In this document: positions 22,413 to 34,000 of the stretch, in pieces
How positions within the stretch are numbered: the first letter of the stretch is position 1
Layout of the letters: each line of letters starts with the position of its first letter
Source of the DNA: Melieria omissa
Lineage: Eukaryota; Arthropoda; Insecta; Diptera; Ulidiidae
Assembly: GCA_963971225.1 (NCBI GenBank)
Contig: OZ020270.1
Location: forward strand, 24,253,689-24,317,688
Reading direction: 5' to 3'
DNA length: 64,000 bases
Notes under the pieces: model-generated
The model's input: the letters and a program-made list of their open reading frames with translations, nothing else
Databases searched by the model: none
What the model was told of the DNA's origin: nothing
Position numbers and translations under genes: made by a program

Positions 22413-23107
22413 CACAGAACAAACAATATACAGAATGCGCATCTGGTGTAACGAAAATTTTCTTTGCGGGTTCCAGCGGTAGGACCCGTTTGTTGATGCG
22501 GGGGAAGCAGTAAAAGGGACGAGAACGCACAGAGCGCGAGAGCGTAAGTGGACAGGCAAAGTTTTCATAGAAAAATTGATTGAGCAATCGCCAAGGCACA
22601 TAAGGTGGTAGCACTACGGGAAAAACCAAAATTCAATGGATTTTATAAGTTCTTTTTGTCTGCTTGTAAAATAGAAGTTGTAAAAAGTACAAATGGCTAC
22701 AATGAACATAAATATATGTGTTAAATATTGAAACAACCAAGACGCATTAAGAAAGTGATAATAAGTGGAAAACTATTGCTACAATGTTGTGCTAATTATC
22801 AAAGAAAAAAGTTTAATCAGTTCTGGTGCTGCAACTACCTATTGAATTTGTCTTGGCGATCGCTTTACCAAATCAACCACCATTTCAATGTGAAAGAGTA
22901 AAGCCAAGCTGGCTTGCTGCGGAAAGCAACAACATTGCGTGTTGTTGTCGAGATGAGAAAACCATCGAATCTATGCGTGTACATCAATTCGCGCTTACTC
23001 TCTTGGTTCCCTATGCATTTTCCTCACCTTTGTTGCTTCCCGCCCGCGTCTGAAATGAAATCGCAAAATTATTTCAGATGCGCCTTCTGTATACTGTTTA
23101 TTCTGTG
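22413..23107 (-). mobile_element. CACAG-ended MITE, copy 2 (695 bp, 7 bp target duplication)
   Basis: Same family as 10435-11256 but reversed. The 7 bp repeat GTACAAC lies at 22406-22412 and 23108-23114. It lacks about 130 bp of the interior found in copy 1, joined at a short CTT/ACTT repeat, so it is an internal deletion derivative. Confidence 0.85.
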
Positions 23108-23114
23108 GTACAAC

Positions 23115-24255
23115 TGATTTCCACTAAAAAAGATTAGTAAATATAATTTTCTGCGCATAAATCAATTTCAAATTGTTAACTATTTCATTCGCATGCAATG
23201 CGACCTCTTGCATTTTTCTCGTTTTCTTGTGGTTTTGCAAAATTCTTTGGTAATTTTTCATACAAATTTAATTTTGCTCTCGCTATGAACAAGTGGTGAA
23301 TAAGTACACAGCTGTTTTTGCAGATACATTTCCGCGCCAAAAATTTATCTTTTAGACGCGGCAGCTCGCGGACTTCTGAAAATGCAAAATAATGAACATT
23401 GGTTTTTCATTTATATATGTCCCGGAAGGAAGTTTTTACTACTGAGGAAGTTCCACAGCAAGTTATTAGCAATTTGCAATCAACAAATATTGTTAATTTT
23501 AGTTTATGTCGCTACAGTCGTGCATTATATACGAGCAAATTTTCATATAAATTTCCTTTTGATGTTCCTGCTGAAATCCGAGGTGAAAAACAATCAGCTG
23601 TTAATTATCACCGCCTTTGCCAAACAATATTATTTTATATGAAGAACTACCCCGGAACAAGGATTTATGCACGTTTTTGATTCTAACTGAATATTTAAAT
23701 GGTTTGCCATCATAAAATCATATTTGCAGTTGCTTTTGTTGATACTTTTCTTGCATTATTCTGCCGCCACTTTCTATGTAATTGTTGTACGGCCAATAAG
23801 AAATCGTGGTGAACCTATATCAGCTGTTTCTTTGTTGTGAAAATTTCCGCGATTGGAAGTTGGACCACACATTTAACTTTCATGCTGAAATCTATTCGGA
23901 AGAATATTACATGTTATTTTGCACATCTACAGGAAAATACAAGAAGGTTTGCATCATTAAAGTTTGTTCGTGGCTTTTGATACTTCTGCATTTTTGCATT
24001 CTTCCGACGGTGTTTCTCATACATATTTTGTGCTGCCAATAAGCAAAAGCCATGGTGAGTAAATATCTGCTTATTTGTTTATTCGTCGTCCACCTGCTTG
24101 TTGCTCGGGGTAAATTAAAAATATCTCAACAATGAAGTCTGATATTATATAAGTAAATATTGTTATATGTCAAAAAGTCCTTTTTCTATACATCAGATAA
24201 GTCCACATATTGTTCGATTCTATGACTGAATCAATTTCAAGAGTTTTTGATGTGA
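23115..24255. other. Intergenic DNA with a diverged duplication
   Basis: Two parts, about 23,730-23,815 and 23,965-24,055, share CTTTTGATAC...GCCAATAAGxAA-type sequence, suggesting an old local duplication. Short open frames (23399-23680, 23806-24042) match nothing I recognise. Confidence 0.45.
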
Positions 24256-24261
24256 AACTTC

Positions 24262-24698
24262 TTTACGCACGCTTGGCATGGGGAGTAAGCTGGCAAACGC
24301 GTGACGTAAGCGTTACGAAAAGTGTGATCGGGCGAGGCGAACGGAAGTTGAGTGGTTTACGCACGCTTGGCATGGGGAGTAAGCTGGCGAACGCGTTACG
24401 AAAAGTGTGATCGGGCGAGGCGAACGGGAGTTGAGTGGTTTACGCACGCTTGACTTGGGGAGTAAGCTGGCGAACGCGTTACGAAAAGTATGATCGGGCG
24501 AGGCGAACGGGAGTTGAGTGGTTTACGCACGCTTGACTTGGGGAGTAAGCTGGCGAACGCGTTACGAAAAGTGTGATCGGGCGAGGCGAACGGGAGTTGA
24601 GTGGTTTATGCACGCTTGACTTGGGGAGTAAGCTGGCGAACGCGTGACGTAAGCGTTACGAAAAGTGTGATCGGGCGAGGCGAACGGGAGTTGAGTGG
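24262..24698 (+). repeat. Tandem repeat, five units of 83 or 94 bp
   Basis: Units start at about 24262, 24356, 24439, 24522 and 24605 with TTTACGCACGCTTG. The first and last units carry 11 extra bases (TGACGTAAGCG), and the three middle ones lack them. TGACGTAA resembles a CRE/PAR-bZIP site. GC content is higher than the surroundings. No coding role. Confidence 0.85.
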
Positions 24699-24705
24699 GG
24701 GATAT

Positions 24706-24830
24706 AAGCAAGAGACAGCAGTGCGCGCGCATATTTTCTTTCTCTCTTCCTCTCATAGCACACTGCAGGCCTATTGTCTGTATCACAGTGTAGGAGCAAG
24801 AGAGAGCAGTGCGCGTGCACACTTTCTTTT
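24706..24830 (+). repeat. Diverged direct repeat (about 90 bp apart)
   Basis: AGCAAGAGACAGCAGTGCGCG and a near copy (one G/C change inside the shared block) occur at about 24706 and 24796, each followed by a pyrimidine-rich stretch with CTTTCTTT. Confidence 0.6.
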
Positions 24831-24904
24831 CTTTACGAAAATAAAAGATCTATGCAAAAATATTAATTTACCAATGAGAACATAAAATAAGTTTAAATAT
24901 TTGT

Positions 24905-24975
24905 AGAAAATTAATATATGTATATGTACATATATGTATATATTGTACACACACATATATATATATACATACAGA
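24905..24975. repeat. AT/GT microsatellite
   Basis: Interrupted (TA)n, (TATG)n and (CA)n repeats. Confidence 0.8.
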
Positions 24976-24979
24976 TGGA

Positions 24980-26795
24980 GCGAAAGAAGTTTCACTTCAG
25001 TCGTGTGGTCATAAGCACACTCGTTTTTTTTTACCTATAAACTGTATCTCATGTACAAAATCACAAATGGTTTTTTATTCAGTTCTTAGGTAAAATATAA
25101 TATTTGGCATGAGAACACCTCTTTTTCTAACAAAGAACATTCATCGGATGCAATATGAGTGCGAACATAACATGCGCAAGATTACAAATAAGACAACACC
25201 GCAAAACGCATTTCCGTTCGCAATAAATTTCTGAAATAAACACAATTTGTATGTACTTGTGCAAGCAAGAAATTTCTTCAAATAATCTACTAAAGCGAAT
25301 ATTAATCAAAAATCATTTTGATACTTTAATTTTCTTGATTTAAATCTATTTTTGTGCTTGAATAATTTTGTGCTATAACAAAAAAAACGTATAAAATCAG
25401 TTTCACCATGCAATTTTTCGGGCTTCAAGAAACAAAGTTGTATGTTCGATTGACTTTTCGAGAACATACGACAAAATCTTTCTCAGACAACGTTATCTGC
25501 GCAGTATCTTGCGTGGTGGGAAGCATGTTGCCGGTGACAGTCCTGACAGTGACTACGTGACGCGAAACTGAGAGGAAAAGTGTGAAAAAAGCCACAATAC
25601 ACACATAAAATTCACCAATACTCTCACACAACAGCTGATACTCCGGCCCCACAGCTGATATTCCTGACTCCATACAAACTGAAAATTGAGGGTTGTTGTG
25701 TTGGTCAATTCCAAAATGGAGGGTTGTTGTGCTGGTCAATTTTCATGTGTGAGGGTTATCGTTGTGGTTGTGGTAATTTTTTGCACAAAATTCTGTGATA
25801 CGGGTATAGAAAAATGAATATAAAATTCTATTATTATTTACAAATGTAATACAATTGTTTGAATATGTCTGTAACATGTCATTATTTAAGTTTTCATTGA
25901 CTGTGTCGAGGACAATGCATTTTACACCAAAAGCATCTCTGAACTCCGATGATTTGGTGTTTAATTTGTAAAGAAACAGCGCGGGAAGCAATCAAAGAGA
26001 AGTTTAACTTTGGAAAATTGACAAAATTGAAACTTTATAGCGCTCGCGTGTTATTTGTTGTATTTTTCAAGTGCTAGGTGTACCAAAAAGAATTTCAAGC
26101 TCCTTACACGTATAATATGCAGAACAGTCAATTGTAATGCATTTAAAATTATGCGTTGCAGCATGGCTGCCAATTGTGCAGCATTGGGTGCACATAACAA
26201 CATAACAAATAACATAAAAACAAAACAAAGTTTAGAAAATGTATGCATTTTTTATTGAAATAAGTGACAATTATAAAAATAATAACATGGACCGTATTAA
26301 AACGCCTTTTTCTAAAAAATTCGAAAGACAAGCTACCTCTAAATTGCAACTTTGCGCTTTGTTCTAACTTCAACGCGACCACACTGTTGAACCAATCACT
26401 GACCCACCCCTGTCGGACCTGAGACAACTGGTTCCCAAAATTTATTGGTTTTTCAACTGGTTTTTTGTAAGTAAATTTAACAATTAGTTGTTGAAGTGAC
26501 TGTCAGCGACACCACGTTAAAAGGGTAAGTTTGCTCCAAGGAAACGAGTCGGTTCTGAAGTCAGCTATGACTGATAAGCAACCAGTTGAAAAACTACATG
26601 GTTCAACCAGTCCCATTTCCTACAGGGCCATGACACCTCACACAGATTGTGTATGTCAAATGCAAAAAATGGTCAACAAATTCGCTTCCCCTGCCAGTTT
26701 CGTATCACGTCATCACTGGTCCTGATGTGACAACCAAAAGTCTTGATGTGACAGTTCGATATGAGTGCTGCCAATTCATTTTACAGGAGTTTAAA
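24980..26795. other. Intergenic DNA without a supported gene
   Basis: GAGGGTTGTTGTG...GGTCAATT recurs near 25,690-25,770, but no coding or transposon signature can be supported. Confidence 0.5.
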
Positions 26796-26802
26796 GACGT
26801 AT

Positions 26803-28237
26803 CACAGAATAAACAGTATACAGAAGGCGCATCTGAAATAATTTTGCGATTTCATTTCCGACGCGGGCGGGAATCAACAAAGGTGAGGAAAATGCAAAGG
26901 GAACCGAGAGAGTAAGCGCGAATTGATGTACACGCATAGATTCGATGGTTTTGGGCTTTATTCTCATTTCGACAACAACACGCAATGTTGTTACTTTCCG
27001 CAGCAAGCCAGCTTGGCTTTGCTCATGCACATTGAAATGGTGTTTGATTTGGCAAATCTATCGCCAAGACAAATTCAATGGGTAGTTGCAGCACCAGAAC
27101 TGATTAAACTTTTTTCTTTGATAATTAGCACAACATTGTAGCAATAGTTTTAATACTTTAGTTTATTAATACTTTCTTAATGTGTCTTGGTTGTTCCAAT
27201 ATTTTTACACATATATTTACTTTTTACAACTTCTATTTTACAAGCAGACCGGAAGAAATAATAAAATTCATTGAATTTTGTTTTTTTTTCGCCTTGGCGA
27301 TCGTTCAATCAATTTTTCTATGCAAACTTTTCCTGTCTACTTCTTGTTCTTGTTTGTAAAAAAGCAAGCGGAGAGCAAGCACGAGCCACCACCAACCAGT
27401 GTTGCCGTTTTGGTCCAATTGGACCAAAATTGGTAGCTTCGTTTCCTAAATTAAGGCTTTGGTAGGTTGGTTGGTTTGTTGTGATTTTCAAGGAATTTTG
27501 GTAGGCAACACACTTTCAATTAATTTTAAAATCCCTGCTTTCGATATGCATTTATGTGCCAACGCAGTATTTGAGGATGGATGTAAAAAAGAAAAATGCA
27601 AAATGTCAGAAAGAGCCATTTACACGAAGGCTTTTTCCCCCTGCGTTTTTTTCAATGCTCTTTTGAAGTTGCTGCGTAAATCTTCATGCATTTACATGAA
27701 GAGTTTTTACTTTTTTGACGTTTAAGCGGCCAAATTCATTCACATTTTCGCGTAGTTTTTGATATTCTCATTATTAAAAAAAAAGGTTTAAACAAAGAAG
27801 AAATTATTGAAAATTCGCGCTTTTATTCATTCTGTAAAAAAGGTCCTGTACAAGAAGACGAATCATGGACAGGTAATTTATTTGCAAAAGTTTTTATGAA
27901 GAAAATATCAAATTTTATTAAATTTTAAATTTATTTTGGTAGGCTGAGATTGATTTTGGACCAATTTTGGTAGGAGAAAAAAATTCTTAGTGGCAACACT
28001 GCCACCAACAGGCAAGCGGCACACCGCCTTGTTGCCCAACAAGAACAACCACAGTGTGTAGTGCATCACTGTTTCATACACCGCTCTCACAGCTTCTCAG
28101 TTTACGCTCTCGCGCTCTGTGTGTTCTCGTCCCCTTTACTGCTTCCCCGCGCATCCTCAAACGGGTCCTACCGCTGGAACCCGCAAAGAAAATTTTCTTT
28201 ACACCAGATGCGCATTCTGTATATTGTTTGTTCTGTG
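26803..28237 (+). mobile_element. CACAG-ended MITE, copy 3, hosting a hAT MITE
   Basis: Same ends and interior as copy 1. Once the nested hAT MITE and its 8 bp duplication are removed the length is 822 bp, equal to copy 1. I do not find a matching 7 bp duplication (GACGTAT left, CTAGTAT right), so one flank may have changed. Confidence 0.8.
27397..28001 (+). mobile_element. hAT-type MITE, 605 bp, 8 bp target duplication
   Basis: The ends CAGTGTTGCC and GGCAACACTG are flanked by CCACCAAC at 27389-27396 and 28002-28009. The uninterrupted sequence in copies 1 and 4 of the host MITE shows the empty site. TTTTGGTCCAA motifs recur near both ends. No transposase. Confidence 0.9.
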
Positions 28238-28505
28238 CTAGTATAGACTCTGACGACACTGATGCTGTGCTCGGAACTTCGCTGCTTTGTATTCGTATAC
28301 GCGAGTAGGCGTCGCTGCTACTCGCGAGCAGCGTTGCCACAAGAAAAACTAATTAATAACCAGGACCAAAAATAAAAATAACCAAAATGTAACAAAAATA
28401 ACCAAAATGTTTATTTTACATAAATAACTACTTTACTTTTACAAAACAACAATACTTTTACAAAAAGTAATCGTAAAAAAGTGTTGATGACTCTTTTAAA
28501 ACATA

Positions 28506-28967
28506 CAGTCGTGTCTGGGTATAGTGAACACCCTATATAGTGAACACCTCGATAAAGTGAACACTCACATTTTTACATGGAGTACTCTAAATAGTGAACA
28601 AACGGAAACCTCTAAATAGTGAAAAAAATTCTGAAAGCAATTTCAAGCAAACAGTAACAAAAAACACAAGAATGAATCAAAAATGAAAGAGGGTATTCCC
28701 CTAATTTGTATTTTTGCTATTGATTGTTACAAAATCAGCCGTTTCTTGACCTTAGTGGTTATGTTTTTTGTCGAGTACAAACCGATTGTGGTTGAAAGTA
28801 CGGTTTTTAGTTTTATTTTAATGATCTTTTCAATTTATATACACACAGAGTAGTTTGAGCAAATAAAACGAGTTTTTAAACAAAAATTCTAACCTTGATA
28901 TTGTGAACAACCTCAATACTGCGAGCAGGCCTTGCAAAAATTAGTTCACGATATCCAGACACGACTG
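28506..28967 (+). mobile_element. pogo/Tigger-like MITE, 462 bp, TA target
   Basis: TA lies on both sides. The ends CAGTCGTGTCTGG and CCAGACACGACTG are inverted. AGTGAAC motifs recur about five times in the left 130 bp (for example TATAGTGAACACC), consistent with repeated transposase-binding sites. No transposase is encoded. Confidence 0.85.
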
Positions 28968-29052
28968 TAGTTATCGAATTAAAAAATGCTGCTTACTCTT
29001 TTACGAGAAAAAGCAATGACTATGAGTTGCCACTATCAATCAGTATCAATAT

Positions 29053-29479
29053 TGTAACGATGAGCCAGTCTGTCGCTGTGCAAAGCAACCCTGCCGCTAC
29101 GTGCCGTGCCATAACCCAATCTGGCAACGACGGCCGCGATAGTAACTTTTAGTCCAACCTGGCAACGGTGGTCGCGGTCATCAGGGAAACTTCTAGTCCA
29201 ATCTGGCAATGTGCGAGAACGATCTGCGCGACGGCCGGACAGAGTATAAAAGGTGGCCAGATGCGGTGCAGGGAGTCAGTCTGGTTTTGACAAGTGAAGT
29301 TGCCACACGGAATAATTAAGCAAATACTTAAGTGTATGAACAGTAAAGTGTAAACTGTGAATAATAAAGTGACTGTTGGTGTATTTTATTGTCTGCATTT
29401 AAGAAACTGACTGTGTTTTATTTTCAAATCACACAATCCAGAGATACGTGACAGCCCACTAGACTTAATATTCGTAACA
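29053..29479 (+). repeat. LTR 1 (427 bp)
   Basis: It begins TGTAACGATG and ends CGTAACA (TG...CA). It holds a TATA box, an initiator and AATAAA (29363-29368). It differs from LTRs 2 and 3 at 29168 (G, not A) and 29337 (T, not C). Confidence 0.95.
29245..29281 (+). promoter_or_regulatory. LTR core promoter (TATA plus initiator)
   Basis: TATAAAA lies at 29245-29251 and TCAGTC at 29276-29281, putting the initiator A (29278) about 33 bp after the TATA box. This is the expected start of the R region. The same pair recurs at +5,522 and +11,044. Confidence 0.8.
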
Positions 29480-29481
29480 TT

Positions 29482-29499
29482 TGGTGTCAGAAGTGGGAT
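29482..29499 (+). other. Primer-binding site, tRNA-Leu-like (unit 1)
   Basis: TGGTGTCAGAAGTGGGAT starts two bases after the LTR and is complementary to the 3' end of an animal tRNA-Leu. It would prime minus-strand synthesis. Confidence 0.7.
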
Positions 29500-29548
29500 T
29501 GTGGAAAATTGAAAATAACTAAATAAATAAAATTATAAAAGTACGGAC

Positions 29549-30967
29549 ATGGTTAAACTCGAGCTGCTGAAGGTAGACCAGCTGAAGAAGGAGCTGGCTG
29601 CCTGGAATTTGCCGACTGCTGGCGGGAAGGTGGAGTTGCAGTTGCGCTTGCGAGAAGCATGTGAGGCACGAGGCGTCGATTGGACTGTGCACGAGTTCGG
29701 AGCACAAGAACTGGAGGCGTCGGCCAAGGTGGAGGAGTCGCCTGCTGGTGCTGCTTCGCTACAGAGTACAGCGGCTGCACCAATACAAGCGTTGGACATG
29801 AGCCAACTAATGGCTGCACTCAAAGGCATGTCGGCGCAAATCGAGACAGCAAATCGAGAAATGTCAGCGAAGCTGGAAATTACGAATCTCGAAATTTCGG
29901 CAAAAGTCGAGACTGCAAATCGGGAAATGGCGGAAAATTCTGCGCGCATAGAGCAGAAGGTGGAGGAAATTTCCAATAGCCTGAATGTGAAAGTTGAGCA
30001 TCTCGAGACGCGAATAGACGATTGGGACAAACGAGTTGACGAAATGGGTGAATCCCTGAACAGACGAGTTGACAACCTGGATGAGTCCTTGAACAAACGA
30101 GTTGACAGTCTGGAAGATTCGATGCACAGAAAGATAGACGAACGGTTTCGAGAGGTACAGCCACGAGAATGTTTGCCACCGGTTCAGGACGGTTTTGCTG
30201 CCAGAACAGAAGTGCCTACTTATGATGGTGCTGCGCCGTTCGACACATTTAAATTGCAATTCGACTTGGCTGCTTTGGAAAATCAGTGGACAGATATCAG
30301 GAAAGGTCGGAGGTTGGCACTGGCGCTGAAAGGTCCTACGGCGGAGGTAATCAAATCAGTTCCAGAATGTTTAAGAAGTGATTACGGTGCCATCATGAGA
30401 GCATTAGCAGCGAAGTATAGCAACGAGCACAACCATGCGCTATACTACTGTGAGCTGAAGAACCGCAAGCAAAGAGCCAACGAGGCGCTGCAGACATATG
30501 CAGCAGACATTGAGCGGCTCGTACAGTTGTGCTACCCAAAATTTGGTGCTGATGATCTCGAGAGGATGAAGATTGAGTCGTTTGTTGAAGGTCTTCATGA
30601 TCCAGAAACACGTCGCAGTGCGTTGATGATGGGCAAGCCAACATTTAAGGAAACGGTGACCAGCGCGATGACATATGAAGCGGCATGGATGGGGAGCACT
30701 CGGTATGCACCTGCAAGGATACGCCAGATTCAGGCGGACAACGACATTCCGATCCAAGCCATAAGCTCTGAGATACCGGGCAGGCCACGAGTGGTCTCCT
30801 CTAAAGTTGTTTGCTGGGTGTGTGGCAAGCAGGGCCACATATCGCGAGACTGCCGCCAACGAAAGAGGCGTTCCCGTTCCCGATCGCAATCGCCTGAAGC
30901 AAAGAATACTGACAATCGAGGCTCAGCCAACAAGCGCAGGGCTGAGGACGAGGAGCCGTTAAACTAA
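29549..30967 (+). CDS. Gag of Ty3/gypsy unit 1 (SAP domain, coiled coil, CCHC)
   Basis: The structural protein that packages the retrotransposon RNA, 472 residues. The Met at 29549 is the first in a leader of about 70 bp after the LTR. Residues about 5-36 (LLKVDQLKKELAAWNLPTAG onward) match a SAP DNA-binding fold. Residues about 90-205 are coiled coil with 11-residue repeats (ESLNRRVDNLD, ESLNKRVDSLE). A capsid-like region follows (YDGAAPFDTFKLQF). One CCHC knuckle (CWVCGKQGHISRDC, residues 422-435) precedes an Arg/Ser-rich tail. The stop TAA at 30965 sits directly after a slippery heptamer, so pol is probably reached by -1 frameshift. The frame is intact. Confidence 0.9.
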   Translation: MVKLELLKVDQLKKELAAWNLPTAGGKVELQLRLREACEARGVDWTVHEFGAQELEASAKVEESPAGAASLQSTAAAPIQALDMSQLMAALKGMSAQIETANREMSAKLEITNLEISAKVETANREMAENSARIEQKVEEISNSLNVKVEHLETRIDDWDKRVDEMGESLNRRVDNLDESLNKRVDSLEDSMHRKIDERFREVQPRECLPPVQDGFAARTEVPTYDGAAPFDTFKLQFDLAALENQWTDIRKGRRLALALKGPTAEVIKSVPECLRSDYGAIMRALAAKYSNEHNHALYYCELKNRKQRANEALQTYAADIERLVQLCYPKFGADDLERMKIESFVEGLHDPETRRSALMMGKPTFKETVTSAMTYEAAWMGSTRYAPARIRQIQADNDIPIQAISSEIPGRPRVVSSKVVCWVCGKQGHISRDCRQRKRRSRSRSQSPEAKNTDNRGSANKRRAEDEEPLN

Positions 30968-31017
30968 AACGGGTCAGCCCAAAGGGGCGTGAGCTGATCC
31001 CCACAATCTGCCGCCCC
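30958..31017 (+). promoter_or_regulatory. Predicted -1 ribosomal frameshift signal (unit 1)
   Basis: The heptamer G TTA AAC (30958-30964, in gag frame) is followed by the gag stop. Six bases later a stem forms between 30971-30978 and 30993-31001 (eight pairs, one bulged U). Its loop carries GGGGCG (30984-30989), which can pair with CGCCCC (31012-31017) to make an H-type pseudoknot. The pol frame is -1 relative to gag, and GUUAAAC is a known slippery site (for example in arteriviruses). Confidence 0.75.
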
Positions 31018-34000
31018 ACCATCCTTGTCTCACAGCTGAAACGACAGCCCAGCAGCTTGACAATTGAAGGAAGGATAGATGGAAAGTGGTTCGTGTTGAC
31101 ACTAGATACTGGAGCGTCATATTCGATCATAAAAAGGAACCTGCTGAAGAACTGGGAACCGCTGCATGGCATACAGCTGCGGACTGCGACTGGCGAGCGC
31201 GCGCCGGTGAGAGGGAAAGTTACAAAAACGATTGCTATCGGCACCAGCAGCCTGGAACATGAGTTCATCGTCGCGGATATAATGGACGACGTGATTATCG
31301 GCGTGGATTTCATGATTAGGCACGGTTTTACGCTGGACCTGAAGGAAAATGTGCTGAGATATGCCAACGTTGAATTCCCGCTGCACACTGGCTATGAGCG
31401 AAGCGTGGCGGTAAGGAAGGTTTTATCGTGTCAACACAGGAGGATACCAGCGAATTCTGAGGCGATTGTGTGGGCAAAGGTAAACGAGGACGATGGGACG
31501 AGTCGGCTGTGGGTAGTAGAAGCACCGAAGCAAGGACACGACAACATCATCATCGGACGTACATTAGTGGGACCTAAAAATGGAAGGATACCAGTCAGAA
31601 TACTGAACCCCCTGAATGCACCCAGATATGTCGGAAAAGATGAGGTAATTGGCGAGTGTAAGGAAGCTGTAGCAGTGGTCAATTGCGAGAGTAGCCCGCC
31701 TGGAGGTAATGAGAAGAGCGGGTTTAACATGGACGCCATACCGCAGGAGAACCAGTGGAGCAGCGAGTTGTTGGCCAAGCAGAAACAGAAGGCGAGGTCA
31801 CTCCTGCAGCACTATGGGTCAATATTTGCGGCGGAAGCAGGCGGAAGAACAGCCATAGTGAAGCACAACATCGACACCGGAAGTGCAAAACCGATTCGCC
31901 AACCGCCAAGACGAGTTCCTCTGGCCAAGAGGGAAGAGGTCGCAAATTTGATCGAAAACATGCAGAAAGACAAGGTCATAGAGCCTTCTTCGGGCCCCTG
32001 GTGCTCGCCGGTCGTGCTAGTCAAGAAAAAAGATGGCAGTACCCGGTTTTGTGTGGACTATCGGAAGCTCAATGATGTGACCAAGAAGGACAGTTATCCA
32101 CTACCTCGGATCGATGACACCCTCGACACACTGTCAGGCACGCAGTGGTTCTCCACGCTCGACTTACGCAGCGGCTATTGGCAGGTAGAGCTTGCAGACA
32201 AGGACAAGGAGAAAACGGCTTTCAGTGTTGGCGATGGTTTGTGGCAGTTCACCGTCATGCCGTTTGGACTCTGCAACGCACCAGCAACATTCGAGCGGCT
32301 AATGGAACGCGTGCTAAAAGGGCTGCATTGGCGGACGTGTCTGGTGTACCTCGACGACATAATCGTGATGGGTAAAAGCTTCGACGACCACCTGGGAAAG
32401 CTGAAGGAGGTATTTGAGCGGATACAAAAAGCTGGGCTTAAACTCAACCCAAAGAAGTGCTCGCTGTTCCAAAAGGAGGTCAAGTATCTGGGTTATACGG
32501 TTTCCGCCCGTGGAGTACATACGGATGAAGGCAAAATCACGGCAGTAAAGGAGTGGCCCCGGCCACGCAATCTACACGAACTCCGCAGTTTCCTGGGCCT
32601 GTGCACATACTACCGCCGATTTGTTCCGGGATTCGCGAACATAGCCAGCAGCCTGCACAAACTGACAAAAAAGAGCCAAGCTTTCGAGTGGAACGAGGAG
32701 CAGGAACAGGCTTTTGCACGTCTGAAGGAAAAACTGTGCAGCGCTCCAATTCTGGCCTTCCCCGTGCCTGGGGAGATGTTTGTGCTGGATACAGATGCAA
32801 GCGGGAGTAGTATTGGCGGCGTGCTATCACAGATAATAGACGGCCAGGAACAGGTGATAGCGTACTACAGTAGGGTTTTATCGAAACCGGAACGCAATTA
32901 CTGTGTGACACGGAGAGAACTGCTGGCGGTATTGGACTCCGTAAAACACTTCCACAAATATCTGTATGGACAAAGGTTTCGCCTGCGCACAGATCATGCG
33001 GCATTGAGATGGCTTCTGAACTTTAAAGATCCTGAAGGGCAATTGGCGAGGTGGATCGAGCGACTGCAGAGCTACGACTACACGATAGAGCATCGCAAGG
33101 GCAGTAGCCATGGAAATGCCGATGCCTTGTCCCGCCGTCCGTGCAAAGTCGAATGCAGGCAATGCTCGCGAGCCGAAAGCAAAGAACAGATAGTGGACGT
33201 CCGGTTGGTCAGCGTCATGCCAGAGGAAGAGTGGTCTGCGGAGAGGCTACAAAAAGACCAGCATGAGGATGCGGATCTTGCAAAAATCGTCGAAGGCAAG
33301 GAGCAAGGCGCACGTCCAGACTGGCAGGAGATGGCTGGTGAAAGCCCGATCGCTAAGGCTTACTGGGCACAGTGGAAAAGTCTGCGGCTGAAGGAAGGCT
33401 GCCTGTACCGCGAATGGGAGAGCGCGGATGGTCGTACCAGCAACCCCCTAATGGTAGTGCCGAAAAGCAGAATCAACGAGGTCATCGAGGCATACCATAA
33501 CGACTCCAGTGGAGGGCACCTAGGCATCACCAAAACCGTCGCCAAAATAAAAAGACGATTCTACTGGGTAGGATGTCAGGAGTCTGTAGCCGAGTGGATT
33601 AAGAGCTGCGACCGATGTTCAGCCGCGAAAGGGCCGACAAGAAAATCTCGAGGCCGCATGCAGCAGTACAACGTGGGAGCGCCCTTCGAGCGGATTGCTA
33701 TGGACGTCGCCGGCCCATTCCCAACTAGCACTCTAGGCAACAAATATGTGCTCGTCGTAATGGATTACTTCAGCAAATGGCCCGAAGTGTACCCTATTCC
33801 TAACCAGGAGGCCACCACGATCTCGGAAAAGCTGGTAAACAACTGGGTAGCCAGGTTCGGAGTTCCGTTGGAGTTGCACTCAGATCAAGGCCGGAATTTC
33901 GAGTCTGCGGTATTCAAGGAAGTGTGTGAGCTGCTGGGGATAAAGAAAACGCGTACCACTCCTTTGCACCCACAGTCCGACGGCATGGTGGAACGCTTTA

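Noticed and set aside
23399..23680. 93-codon frame (KEVFTTEEVPQQVISNL)
   Set aside because: Protein-like composition but no family match that I can name and no flanking gene structure; left as unassigned.
24262..24698. CRISPR-like reading of the tandem repeat
   Set aside because: The repeats are head-to-tail with no spacers, in insect DNA.
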